Assembly: GCA_036270095.1 (NCBI GenBank)
Contig: DATBDE010000043.1
Span: 1 to 53,551, forward strand
Length of the DNA: 53,551 nucleotides
From: DATBDE01 sp036270095
Lineage (GTDB): Bacteria; Actinomycetota; Thermoleophilia; Solirubrobacterales; Solirubrobacteraceae
Reading direction: 5' to 3'
Shown here: positions 1 to 8,335 of the stretch, in pieces
How the letters are laid out: the number at the start of each line of letters is the position of its first letter
Position numbering within the stretch: the stretch's first letter is position 1
The notes under the pieces: generated by a model
Seen by the model: only the letters and a program-made list of their open reading frames with translations
The model's database searches: none
Told to the model about the DNA's origin: nothing
Made by a program: the position numbers and the translations under genes

Positions 1-498
1 CGAGAACGGGTGCCAGCCGAGCTTGGGCACGACGGCGCCGCCGTTGATGATCAGCAGCTCCTGCGCCGCCCAGGTCGCCTGCAACGGGCCGTAGGCGCCC
101 ATGGGCGCGTCGCCCCAGTCGAGCCAGTGCACGGTCACGCCGTCGCCCTCGAGCACGGCCGCGTACTCCTCCTGCTGCCGGCGGCACAGGTCGATGTCGG
201 GCACGCGGCCGAGACCATGCGCCTCGAGGAAGGCCGAGTCGGCGGCGTACGGAAAGCGCTCGTCGTAGACCTGGTTCTCGACCTCGGTGATGCGGGTCAG
301 CGCGACCTCGCGCAGCTTGCCGATGCCGTTGCAGCCCAGCTTCCGGCCGTAGACGCGCTCGTAGACGTCGAGATAGTCGAGGTCGTGCAGCGGCGCGATG
401 CTCTGCCGCGCGCCCCGTCCCTCGTAGAACGGGATGTCGTCCCAGGTCCAACGCCGCTCGTGCAGATGGCGCTGGTAGTCGTCGAAGAAGGTGGCCAC
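1..498 (-). CDS. Amidinotransferase/dimethylargininase-like protein (partial, C-terminus beyond window)
   Basis: A GTG at 498 opens an uninterrupted minus-strand frame that leaves the window at base 1; 166 codons are visible. The stretch containing WLDWGDAPMGAYG followed by LLIINGGAVVPKLGWHPFS resembles the substrate-binding part of the amidinotransferase/arginine deiminase/DDAH fold, whose members act on guanidino groups. The catalytic His and Cys lie in the C-terminal half outside the window, so activity cannot be judged. It is the last gene of a minus-strand run with two SDR genes and sits beside hydantoinase and amidohydrolase genes, which fits catabolism of a nitrogen-rich small molecule. 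No good Shine-Dalgarno precedes GTG 498, so the start is uncertain. Confidence 0.5.
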   Translation of the reverse strand, partial: MATFFDDYQRHLHERRWTWDDIPFYEGRGARQSIAPLHDLDYLDVYERVYGRKLGCNGIGKLREVALTRITEVENQVYDERFPYAADSAFLEAHGLGRVPDIDLCRRQQEEYAAVLEGDGVTVHWLDWGDAPMGAYGPLQATWAAQELLIINGGAVVPKLGWHPFS

Positions 499-539
499 GG
501 GGCAGTCGAAGTGTCGTCGCGGGCGCGGGGATGCACAAC

Positions 540-571
540 GGGGGAAACCTCCAATCGCGGAGGGATCCCCC
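540..571 (-). terminator. Hairpin between SDR and amidinotransferase-like gene
   Basis: GGGGG (540-544) pairs with CCCCC (567-571), and inside them CCTCC (548-552) pairs with GGAGG (559-563) around a 6-nt loop, with a symmetric 3-nt internal loop. It abuts the stop codon of the SDR gene at 572. There is no U-tract, so it may be an attenuator or mRNA-stabilising hairpin rather than a true terminator. Confidence 0.4.
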
Positions 572-1330
572 TCAGATCGCCGTGTAGCCCCCGTCCACGG
601 CCAGGGTCGTGCCGGTCACGAACGAGGCCGCCGGCGAGGCGAGGAAGAGCACGGGCAGCGCCACCTCGCGCGGCACGCCGCGGCGCCCCTGCGGCGTCCT
701 GCGGTGCACGTCGTCGAGCACCTCCTGCCTGGAGGCCAGCGGATCGACGTCGCGGCGCACGAAGCCCGGCGCCACGGCGTTGACGCGGATCCCGCGCGGC
801 GCCCACTCGACGGCCAGCGCTCGCACCAGGCCGGTCACCCCGGTCTTCGCCGACGTGTAGGCGGCCGACAGCGGCAGCGCCACGAGGCCGGCCAGCGAGG
901 AGACGGCGACGATGCTCCCCGCGCCCTCCATGGCCGCGGCGGCGGCCCGGCAGGTCAGCATCACCCCGGTCAGGTCGACGCCGATGATGCGCTGCCACTC
1001 GGACAGTTCGAGGTCGTGCACCGAGCCCCACTCCTCGAACACGCCGGCGTTGGCCACGGCGATCGACGGCGGCCCGAGCTCGCCCACGACGGCGGCCACG
1101 AAGTCGTCGACCGCCTGCGGCTCGGTGACGTCGCAGCGCTTGGCCAAGACGTCGGCCCCGGTGGCCCGCACCTCCTCGGCCACCCGCTCGAGGTCGGGCT
1201 CCGAGCGCGCCCCGATGGCCACGCCGGCGCCCGCCTCCCCCAACGCCACCGCGATCGCGCGCCCGATGCTGCGGCTGGCGCCGGTGACGAGGGCGACCTG
1301 TCCATCGAGGTCGAACTCGGGGAGGGCCAC
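572..1330 (-). CDS. SDR family oxidoreductase
   Basis: Classical short-chain dehydrogenase of 252 residues. The nucleotide-binding motif TGASRSIG is at residues 16-23, the NAG motif follows in VANAG, and the catalytic serine and YxxxK are in VAVSSLAG and YTSAK; the C-terminus carries TGTTLAVDGG. It should interconvert a secondary alcohol and a ketone with NAD(P). The GTG at 1330 was chosen because it lies one base after the stop of the upstream SDR gene (TGA-C-GTG), indicating translational coupling; an earlier in-frame start would run into that gene. The substrate is unknown; the neighbouring BKACE gene makes a beta-hydroxy acid to beta-keto acid oxidation plausible, which is inference. Confidence 0.88.
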   Translation of the reverse strand: MALPEFDLDGQVALVTGASRSIGRAIAVALGEAGAGVAIGARSEPDLERVAEEVRATGADVLAKRCDVTEPQAVDDFVAAVVGELGPPSIAVANAGVFEEWGSVHDLELSEWQRIIGVDLTGVMLTCRAAAAAMEGAGSIVAVSSLAGLVALPLSAAYTSAKTGVTGLVRALAVEWAPRGIRVNAVAPGFVRRDVDPLASRQEVLDDVHRRTPQGRRGVPREVALPVLFLASPAASFVTGTTLAVDGGYTAI

Positions 1331-1331
1331 G

Positions 1332-2144
1332 TCAGGCCGCCGAAGCGCCGCCGTCGATGCTGATCGCCGCACCGGTCATGTACGAGGACGCGTCCGAGGC
1401 CAGGAAGGCCACGAGCTCGGCGATCTCCTCGGGCCGGCCGTAGCGGGACATGGGCACCGGCGCGACGAAGGCGGCGTGGGCCTCGGCCACGGTGCCGTCG
1501 CCGTGGCCGGCGGCCTGGGTGGCCAGTGACTGCATCATGCGCGTGTCGATGGGCCCGGCGCACACGGCATTGACCCGCACACCGGCCTCGCCGAGCTCTA
1601 CCGCCGCCGTGCGCGTGAGCCCGAGCACGGCGTGCTTGCTGGCCACGTAGCCCGACAGCATCGGCAGGCCGCGAAGGGCCGCGCCAGAGGCCATGTTGAT
1701 GATGCTGCCGCCACCGCCCTGGAGCATCAGCGCAACCCCCCGCTTGAGGTTGAGCCACACGCCGCGCACGTTGACGCGCATGACCCGCTCATAGTCGTCT
1801 TCGGTGTACTCCATAAGCGGCACCACCGGCCCCTCGATGCCGGCGTTGTTGAACAGCACGTCGAGGCCGCCCATGGCGTCGGCCGCGGCGTCGGTGTAGC
1901 GCCGCACAGCGTCGGCGTCGGTCACATCGCCGGCGAGCGCGGGGAACGCGGCGGCGGGCCGGCCGCTGGCCCCCGCGAGGTCATCCCGCAGCGGCACGAG
2001 CGCATCGGCGTCGAGGTCGACGAGCGCCACGCGCGCCCCGCCGGCGGCCAGCGCGCGCGCGGTCGCGCTGCCGATGTCGCCCGCCGCGCCGGTGATCAGC
2101 GCGCGCTTTCCGGCGACGAGGCCCGCGGCTCGGTCGGGGTGCAT
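1332..2144 (-). CDS. SDR family oxidoreductase
   Basis: Second classical SDR, 270 residues, with TGAAGDIG at 18-25, NNAG, a catalytic serine in MASG, YVASK for the YxxxK pair, and a C-terminal ISIDGG. The reading frame stays open far upstream across hyuA on the other strand, but that extension is an antisense artefact: the family domain begins about ten residues after ATG 2144. It is the first gene of a minus-strand run (SDR, SDR, amidinotransferase-like) divergent from hyuA, and the 126-bp spacer holds copy A of the repeated element. Probably oxidises an intermediate of the same pathway as the plus-strand genes (inference). Confidence 0.88.
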   Translation of the reverse strand: MHPDRAAGLVAGKRALITGAAGDIGSATARALAAGGARVALVDLDADALVPLRDDLAGASGRPAAAFPALAGDVTDADAVRRYTDAAADAMGGLDVLFNNAGIEGPVVPLMEYTEDDYERVMRVNVRGVWLNLKRGVALMLQGGGGSIINMASGAALRGLPMLSGYVASKHAVLGLTRTAAVELGEAGVRVNAVCAGPIDTRMMQSLATQAAGHGDGTVAEAHAAFVAPVPMSRYGRPEEIAELVAFLASDASSYMTGAAISIDGGASAA

Positions 2145-2172
2145 AGGCCGGACAGCATGCACGACGGGCAAA

Positions 2173-2213
2173 GCGGGAAAACCCGCTGCGCCCGTGGGCA
2201 TCTTCCCGATGAC
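2173..2213 (+). promoter_or_regulatory. Repeated leader element, copy A (upstream of hyuA)
   Basis: GCGGGAAAACCCGC at 2173-2186, then 14 nt, then TCTTCCCGATGAC at 2201-2213. The same two blocks with a 15-nt spacer recur at 8257-8298. The first block is itself a 5-bp hairpin with an AAAA loop; alternatively CGGGAA pairs with the downstream TTCCCG, so two foldings exclude each other. Here CGATGACG can also pair with CGTCATCG just before hyuA. Could be a cis-regulatory RNA, an operator or a small dispersed repeat. Confidence 0.55.
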
Positions 2214-2270
2214 GGCAGGCTCGGAGCGCTCGGATACTTGCGTCGTCATCGAACCGGCGGGAGCTAACGA

Positions 2271-4322
2271 GTGAGGAACCTGAGGGTCGCGGTCGACATC
2301 GGTGGGACGTTCACCGATCTCGTCGCCTACGACGAAGCCACGCACGAGCTGACCACGGTCAAGACGCCGTCCACGCCCCCCGGCTTCATCGACGGTGTCA
2401 TGAACGCGCTCGACAAGGCCGGCATCGAGCCCGGCGAGGTCACCGGGTTCAAGCACGGCTCGACAATCGCCACCAATGCGATCATCGAGCGACGCGGGGC
2501 CGAGACCGGGCTCGTGACCACCAAGGGCATGCGCGACGTGCTCGGCGCCGGGCGCGCCAACCGCCCCGACCTGTTCAACTCGAACTGGGACCCGTCCCCG
2601 CCGCTGGTCCGGCGCCGCAACGTCCTCACCGTGGACGAGCGCATCGACTACGAGGGCAACATCCTGCGCGAGCTCGACGAGAACGGCGTCCGCGACGCCG
2701 CCCGCAAGTTCCGCAAGCGCGGCATTGAGTCGGTCGCGGTCGCCTACCTGAACTCGTTCATGGCGCCGGACCACGAGAAGCGCACCAAGGAGATCCTGCT
2801 CGAGGAGCTCGGCGAGGACGTGCGCGTGTGCACGTCGGCCGAGACCCTGCCCGAGATCCGCGAGTTCGAGCGCACCTCGACCGCGGCCGCCAACGCATAC
2901 CTGATGCCGGTGATCGAGCGCTACCTCGACGCGCTCGTGGACTCGCTGCGCGATTGGGGCTACGACGGCGACGTGCTCGTCACCCACTCGGGCGGCGGCG
3001 TCATGTCGGCCCAGTCGGCCAGCCAGGTCCCCGCCCGCATCTGCCACTCCGGCCCCGCCGGCGGCGTCGTCGGCGGCGCCCTGGCCGGCAAGTCGGCCGG
3101 CCTGCCCAGCGTGATCACCTTCGACATGGGCGGCACCAGCGCCGATCTGTCGCTGGTCTACGAGGGGCGTCCCTCGATCGCGTCGGAGTGGCGCGTGGAC
3201 TGGAACATCCCGATCCTCTTCCCCGCCGTCGACCTCGTGGCCATCGGCGCCGGCGGCGGCACCATCGCCTGGGTGGACGCCGGCGGCTCGCTGCGCGTCG
3301 GCCCGCAGAGCGCGGGCGCCGACCCGGGACCGGCCTGCATCGAACAGGGCAACGAGGAGCCGACGATCACCGACGCCCACCTGTTCCTCGGGCGCCTCGA
3401 TCCCGCCTCCTATTTGGGCGGGGACCTCGAGATCCATCCCGAGCTCGCCGAGCAGGCCATCGCCCGTCTGGCTGGGCAGCTCGGGCTCTCGGAGGCCGAG
3501 ACCGCCAGCGGCATCCTGCGCATCGCGAACGCGAGCATGACCCAGGCCACCCACCTGATCTCGGTCGAGCGCGGGTGGGACCCGCGCGAGTTCGCGCTCG
3601 TGGCGGGCGGCGGCGCCGGCCCGCTGCACGCCGTGGCGATCGCCCAGGACCTGGGCATGCCCACCGTGATCGTCCCGCCGACGCCCGGCGTGACCTCGGC
3701 CCTGGGCATCCTCGAGGTCGACCTGCGCCACGACCTCCTGCGCTCGGTGCTCAAGCAGACGGACCGGCTCGAGCCCGAAGAGCTCGTGGCCGTCTTCGGC
3801 GACCTCGAGTCCGAGGCCCGCGCGGTGCTCGAGCGCGAGGAGGCGGGCGGCGACCAGCGCATCGAGCTCTCGCTCGACGTCCGCTACTACGGCCAGACGC
3901 CGTACATGAACCTGGTCATCGACGAGGTCCCGCACGACCGCCCCGCGATCGACGCCATCGTCGACCGCTACGGGGAGGCCTACGAGAAGGAGTTCGGCTA
4001 CCAGTTCGATCGCGACCTGGCCACGGTGGAGATCGTCAACGCGCGCGCCGCCGCCATCGGTGTCACCCGCGACGCCGAGCTGCAGCCGGCCTCGCAGCGC
4101 AACGGCAAGGCCGAGCCCACGCGCACGCGCTCCGTGTTCTTCGAGGAGCGCACCGCGTTCGTCGACACGCCGATCTACGACCGCAGCGCGCTCGGCGCCG
4201 GCGCGACCATCGACGGCCCGGCCGTCATCGAGCAGGACGACACCACGGTGCTCGTCCCGCCGAGGACGAAGGTCGAGGTCGACAGCTACCTGAACCTGCT
4301 CATCGACGTCCGAGGGAAGTGA
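2271..4322 (+). CDS. hyuA: Hydantoinase/oxoprolinase A subunit (HyuA family)
   Basis: 683-residue protein of the N-methylhydantoinase A/5-oxoprolinase/acetone carboxylase beta family, which contains an actin-like ATPase fold and usually hydrolyses a cyclic amide or carboxylates a ketone with ATP. The phosphate-binding DIGGTFTD is at residues 9-16 (Hydant_A_N about 5-185), a second nucleotide loop MGGTSADLS lies in the central domain (about 205-490), and the rest matches the family C-terminal domain. The GTG start has a GGGAG-type Shine-Dalgarno about 9 nt upstream. The B subunit follows after 2 nt, so the pair is co-translated. The substrate is unknown. Confidence 0.9.
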   Translation: MRNLRVAVDIGGTFTDLVAYDEATHELTTVKTPSTPPGFIDGVMNALDKAGIEPGEVTGFKHGSTIATNAIIERRGAETGLVTTKGMRDVLGAGRANRPDLFNSNWDPSPPLVRRRNVLTVDERIDYEGNILRELDENGVRDAARKFRKRGIESVAVAYLNSFMAPDHEKRTKEILLEELGEDVRVCTSAETLPEIREFERTSTAAANAYLMPVIERYLDALVDSLRDWGYDGDVLVTHSGGGVMSAQSASQVPARICHSGPAGGVVGGALAGKSAGLPSVITFDMGGTSADLSLVYEGRPSIASEWRVDWNIPILFPAVDLVAIGAGGGTIAWVDAGGSLRVGPQSAGADPGPACIEQGNEEPTITDAHLFLGRLDPASYLGGDLEIHPELAEQAIARLAGQLGLSEAETASGILRIANASMTQATHLISVERGWDPREFALVAGGGAGPLHAVAIAQDLGMPTVIVPPTPGVTSALGILEVDLRHDLLRSVLKQTDRLEPEELVAVFGDLESEARAVLEREEAGGDQRIELSLDVRYYGQTPYMNLVIDEVPHDRPAIDAIVDRYGEAYEKEFGYQFDRDLATVEIVNARAAAIGVTRDAELQPASQRNGKAEPTRTRSVFFEERTAFVDTPIYDRSALGAGATIDGPAVIEQDDTTVLVPPRTKVEVDSYLNLLIDVRGK

Positions 4323-4324
4323 CC

Positions 4325-6244
4325 ATGGAGCCCACTGCCACCGCCACCGCGCCGGCGCTGCGCAACGACCCGATCACGTTCGAGGTCCTGCGCAACGCGT
4401 TCAAGGCGATCTGCAACGAGGCAAGCGCCCTGATCGAGCGGGTGTCCTACGCGCCCACGATCACCGAGGGTCACGACTACTCGGTCTCGATCCTCACCCC
4501 CGACGGCCGGCTCGTCTCGCACGGCCAACGCGACCAGGCGCCCCACATGGGCACGTTCGAGGCGTCGATCCAGCACCTGGTCAAGGAGGTCACCGAGTTC
4601 AAGCCCGGCGACGTCTTCATCTACAACGACCCCTACACCGGGGGCACGCACCAGAACGACGTGAAGATCATCCGGCCGATCTTCTTCGGCGGCGAGGTGT
4701 TCGCGTTCGCGATTGCCCTGTGCCACTGGCCCGACGTGGGCGGCCCGATGCACGGCACGTTCAACCCGCACGCGACCGAGTGCTACGCCGAGGGGCTGCG
4801 CATGCCGCCGCTCAAGCTGTACGAGAACGACGTGCCCAACAAGCCGATCTGGGACCTGATCGACATGAACATCCGAGTCCCGAACGAGCGCGTGGCCGAG
4901 CGCTTCGCCCAGTACCAGGCTGGCCGCCTGGTCGAGCGGCGCCTGCTCGGCTACGTCGAGAAGTTCGGCGAGCAGGTCATCCGCGACGCGTTCGAGGACA
5001 CGATGGACCACTCCGAGCGGCTGTTCCGCGAGTGGGTCCGCCGCCTCCCCGACGGCTCGTACGAGTTCACCGATTACGGCGACCGCGACATCGGCCGCGA
5101 GGACCAGCCGCCGATCAAGGTCCACGCGAAGCTGACCATCGACGGCGACCAGGTCACGATCGACTGGACCGGGTGCGGCCCGGCGCCGATCGCGTCCTGG
5201 GGCTTCGCGCGCCCGGCGCTGCAGTCGGCCACCTACGACGGGACCATGCACTGCTTCCCGGAGCTCGCCCCGCTGAACCACGGCGTGGTGCGGGCGATCA
5301 ACATCGTCTCCGAGAAGGGGACGTGCGTCGACGTCGTGGAGCCCACGCCGGTCACCGGCTACTGCTCGGGCGCCTACGAGAAGGTCGACTGCGTGACCAT
5401 GGCCTGCTGGGGCCAGGCGCTGCAGAGGATCGACCCGACCCGCGTGCACGCGGCCACGGTCAACCTGCAGAACTTCTGCACCGGCGGCGTCCACCCCAAG
5501 ACCGGCCAGGACTTCGTCTCCTACCTGTGGCTGGAGGGCGGCCAGGGCGCGCGCGCCTACGCCGACGGCAACTCCTTCTACATGATGATCTTCATCGGCG
5601 GGGCCTCCAATCAGCCCAACGAGACGCTCGAGCGCTGGTACCCGATGTACTACACGAGCACCGAGGCCGAGGTGGACTCGTGCGGCGACGGCGAGTTCCG
5701 CGGCGGCTTCGGCTTGTCGCGGAACTTCGACGTGTGGGGCGACACCGAGCTCGTGGTCCTGGGTGACCGCGAGACGATCGGGCCCCCCGGCCTGGCCGGC
5801 GGCACGAACGGCGGCCCGAACATCCTCATCCGCAACCCGGACTCGCCGGAGGAGGAGAACCTGGGCATGTTCACCAGCAAGGCGATCCTGAGGAAGGGCG
5901 ACCGGATCTACTTCGCCTCCAACGGCGGCGGCGGCTACGGCCTGCCGTGGAAGCGCAAGCCCGAGGCGGTGCTCGAGGACGTCATCGACGAGCTCCTCAC
6001 GGCCGAGAAGGCGCGCAACGTCTACGGCGTCGCCATCGAGGCCATCGACCCCGAGGCGCTCGAGTACAGGATCGACGAGGAGGAGACCGCGCGCCTGCGC
6101 GCGGCGCTGGAGGAGAAGGACGACCGCCCCCGCGGCCTGGCGCCGTTCGAGGTCAACCCGCTCGGCGAGGAGGTCTTCGCCACGCCCGACGAGCTGGGCA
6201 CGAGCGATGGCGCTCCGGGGCCGCTGCCCGGCCAGGCCGCCTAG
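4325..6244 (+). CDS. hyuB: Hydantoinase/oxoprolinase B subunit (HyuB family)
   Basis: 639-residue hydantoinase B/oxoprolinase protein, partner of the preceding A subunit; together they form the ATP-dependent cyclic-amide hydrolase. Conserved blocks include ITFEVLRNAF near the N-terminus, GDVFIYNDPYTGGTHQND, and GGFGLSRNF and GGGGYGLPW in the C-terminal half. ATG 4325 was chosen because the family domain starts about 15 residues later and it lies 2 nt after the hyuA stop; the frame is open far upstream only as an antisense-like extension through hyuA. The stop TAG at 6242-6244 is in the same frame as the next gene. Confidence 0.9.
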   Translation: MEPTATATAPALRNDPITFEVLRNAFKAICNEASALIERVSYAPTITEGHDYSVSILTPDGRLVSHGQRDQAPHMGTFEASIQHLVKEVTEFKPGDVFIYNDPYTGGTHQNDVKIIRPIFFGGEVFAFAIALCHWPDVGGPMHGTFNPHATECYAEGLRMPPLKLYENDVPNKPIWDLIDMNIRVPNERVAERFAQYQAGRLVERRLLGYVEKFGEQVIRDAFEDTMDHSERLFREWVRRLPDGSYEFTDYGDRDIGREDQPPIKVHAKLTIDGDQVTIDWTGCGPAPIASWGFARPALQSATYDGTMHCFPELAPLNHGVVRAINIVSEKGTCVDVVEPTPVTGYCSGAYEKVDCVTMACWGQALQRIDPTRVHAATVNLQNFCTGGVHPKTGQDFVSYLWLEGGQGARAYADGNSFYMMIFIGGASNQPNETLERWYPMYYTSTEAEVDSCGDGEFRGGFGLSRNFDVWGDTELVVLGDRETIGPPGLAGGTNGGPNILIRNPDSPEEENLGMFTSKAILRKGDRIYFASNGGGGYGLPWKRKPEAVLEDVIDELLTAEKARNVYGVAIEAIDPEALEYRIDEEETARLRAALEEKDDRPRGLAPFEVNPLGEEVFATPDELGTSDGAPGPLPGQAA

Positions 6245-6304
6245 GCCACCAAGCCACTGGACGCAGATCTCGCACCGCTCTGGGAGCCGCTGAGCCTCGG
6301 AGCG

Positions 6305-8335
6305 GTGCGGGTCCGCAACCGGGTCGTGGTGCCGGCGCACCAGACCCACTTCCCGATGGAGGAGCACAACCTCGTCGGGGACCGCTACGTGCGCTACCTG
6401 GAGGCGCGCGCCCGCGGCGGCGCCGGGCTCATCGTGGCCGAGGCCGCCGCGGTGCACCCCAGCGCCGGGCGCGAGGGGCTGCTCGACCTCTACCGGCCCG
6501 AGATCGTGCCCGGGCTGGGGCGCCTGGCCGAGGCCGTGCACGGGCACGGCGCGAAGCTGTTCGCGCAGCTCTCGCACATGGGCAACCAGGACCCCGGCAC
6601 GAGCGTGCTCGATGCGTGGCACCCGGTGGTGGGGCCCAGCGCCCTGCCCTCGACGGTCTACGGGCGCGTGGCCCAGGCGCTCGAGCCGGACGAGATCGCC
6701 GACGTCGTCGCCGGCTACGGGCAGGCCGCGGCCAACGCCCACGAGGCGGGCCTGGACGGCGCCGAGATCTCGGCCGTGCACGGCTACCTAATGACCCAGT
6801 TCCTCTCGCCGTTCACGAACCGCCGGACCGACGGCTACGGCGGCGACGTCGCGCACCGCTGCCGCTTCGCGATCGAGGCCGCGACCGAGATCCGGCGTCG
6901 CACCGGCGCGGACTTCGCGCTCGGGATCCGGCTCAGCTTCGACGAGCACGTCGGTGAAGCCGGCCTGACGCCGGCGACCTCGGAGGAGATCGTGCGGACC
7001 CTCGACGCCACCGCGCTGTTCGACTACTTCAGCCTCAGCACGGGCAACTACCACACGCTGCACCAGTGGGTGCCGAGCATGACCGGCGCGCGCGACGGCC
7101 ACCTCGCCGCCGACGCCGCGCGGGCCAAGGCGGCCATCGGCGGTCGTGTGCCGGTCGTCGTCGCGGCGGCCATCCGCACGCTCGAGCGCGCCGCCGAGAT
7201 CGTGCGCGAGGGCCAGGCCGACCTCGTCGCGATGGCCCGGGCCCACATCGCCGACCCCGACCTCGTGGCCAAAGCCCGTGCCGGCCGCAGCCGCGAGATC
7301 CGCCGCTGCGTGGGCGCCAACCAGGGCTGCCTGCGCCGCTTGTTCGAGCACGGGATGATCACCTGCACGGTCAACCCGGCCGCCGGACGCGAGCGCACGC
7401 TGGGCGCGCCGGCCGCACGCCTCGAGCCGCGCCTCGTGCTCGTCGTCGGCGGCGGCCCCGCGGGCATGGCGCTGGCCGACACCGCCGCCGGCGCCGGCCA
7501 CGCGGTCACGCTGCTCGAGCGCGAGGACGTGCTCGGCGGCCAGCTGCGGCTGGCCGGGCGGCTGCCCAACCGCGGCAACTGGCTCGAGCTGGCCGAGGAC
7601 ATGGCCGCGGCGCTGGAGCGGCGCGGCGTCGACGTGCGCCTCGGCGTCGAGGCCACACCGGATGCGGTTGGGGACGCCGACGCCGTGTTCCTGGCCACCG
7701 GCGCCGGCTTTGACCGCAGCGGCTACTCGATCTCGACCCCCGGCCGCGACGGCATCCCCGGCGCCGCGTCCGACCACGTGCTCGACCCCGCCCAGGCGAT
7801 CGCCGACCCCGAGCGCTGCGGCGCTCGCGTGGTCATCGTCGACGACAACGGCGACCACCTGCCGCTCGGGCTGGCGCTGCTGCTGGCGTGCGCCGGGCGC
7901 GACGTCGCGGTGGTGAGCCGGCAGCTGTTCGCGGGCAGCGGCCTCGTGGCCACGGGCGACCTGGGCTGGGTCTTCCCCGAGCTGCGCGCGGCCGGGGTGG
8001 CGGTGAGCAGCCAGGAGATCGCCACCCGCATCGCGCCCGGCGCGGTCGCGGTCGAGAGCGTGTGGGGCGGTGGCGCGCGCACGCTGCCCGCCGACACCGT
8101 GGTGCTCTCGATGCTGCGCGTCGCCGACGATGCCCTGCACCGCGAGCTGGCCGCCGCCGGCATCGCCGCGACCCGCATCGGCGACTGCCTGGCCCCGCGC
8201 GAGGTCGACGACGCGATCTACGAGGGCGTCGCCCACGGGCGGCGCATCGGGACCGAGCGGGAAAACCCGCGCCCACAACGCGGCGTCTTCCCGATGACAA
8301 GCCCGCGCGGAAACGGGGAGACTGCCGGGCGATGA
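6305..8335 (+). CDS. FMN/Fe-S NADH:flavin oxidoreductase (OYE / TMADH / dienoyl-CoA reductase type)
   Basis: An N-terminal old-yellow-enzyme TIM barrel (residues 1 to about 330) is followed by an Fe-S motif region and a Rossmann domain with VVGGGPAGMA around 380-390. The layout matches trimethylamine dehydrogenase, N-methylproline demethylase and 2,4-dienoyl-CoA reductase. Typical members bind one 4Fe-4S cluster with four Cys; here C335, C342 and C354 are present but the second ligand is Ala338. GTG 6305 is the first canonical start, yet homologous residues (PLWEPLSLGA) are encoded just upstream in frame, back to the hyuB TAG, so initiation may be at CTG 6257. The last 25 or so codons overlap element copy B and look like an extension. 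The stop overlaps the Rid start (ATGA). Confidence 0.82.
   Translation: MRVRNRVVVPAHQTHFPMEEHNLVGDRYVRYLEARARGGAGLIVAEAAAVHPSAGREGLLDLYRPEIVPGLGRLAEAVHGHGAKLFAQLSHMGNQDPGTSVLDAWHPVVGPSALPSTVYGRVAQALEPDEIADVVAGYGQAAANAHEAGLDGAEISAVHGYLMTQFLSPFTNRRTDGYGGDVAHRCRFAIEAATEIRRRTGADFALGIRLSFDEHVGEAGLTPATSEEIVRTLDATALFDYFSLSTGNYHTLHQWVPSMTGARDGHLAADAARAKAAIGGRVPVVVAAAIRTLERAAEIVREGQADLVAMARAHIADPDLVAKARAGRSREIRRCVGANQGCLRRLFEHGMITCTVNPAAGRERTLGAPAARLEPRLVLVVGGGPAGMALADTAAGAGHAVTLLEREDVLGGQLRLAGRLPNRGNWLELAEDMAAALERRGVDVRLGVEATPDAVGDADAVFLATGAGFDRSGYSISTPGRDGIPGAASDHVLDPAQAIADPERCGARVVIVDDNGDHLPLGLALLLACAGRDVAVVSRQLFAGSGLVATGDLGWVFPELRAAGVAVSSQEIATRIAPGAVAVESVWGGGARTLPADTVVLSMLRVADDALHRELAAAGIAATRIGDCLAPREVDDAIYEGVAHGRRIGTERENPRPQRGVFPMTSPRGNGETAGR
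8257..8298 (+). promoter_or_regulatory. Repeated leader element, copy B (upstream of Rid gene)
   Basis: GCGGGAAAACCCGC at 8257-8270 and TCTTCCCGATGAC at 8286-8298, separated by 15 nt; identical blocks to those before hyuA. The inner spacer differs from copy A but again can form a helix (CCGCG with CGCGG). It lies within the final codons of the oxidoreductase gene and ends 33 nt before the Rid start, so it may control the Rid-BKACE-amidohydrolase segment separately. Confidence 0.55.

Noticed and set aside
548..552. GGAGG as Shine-Dalgarno for the amidinotransferase-like gene
   Set aside because: About 50 nt from the only in-frame start (GTG 498) and inside a hairpin stem.
2173..2213. Assignment of the repeated element to a known riboswitch class (guanidine, ZTP, THF, SAM, c-di-GMP)
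   Set aside because: The conserved cores of those classes are not present in either copy.
2145..3935. Long minus-strand open frame opposite hyuA, continuous with the SDR gene
   Set aside because: It is antisense to a well-conserved hydantoinase gene, has arginine/histidine-rich composition typical of GC-rich shadow frames, and no family match; the SDR begins at 2144.
4286..6781. 831-codon minus-strand frame opposite hyuB
   Set aside because: Shadow frame of a real gene; repetitive Val/Leu/Arg/His composition and no recognisable domain.
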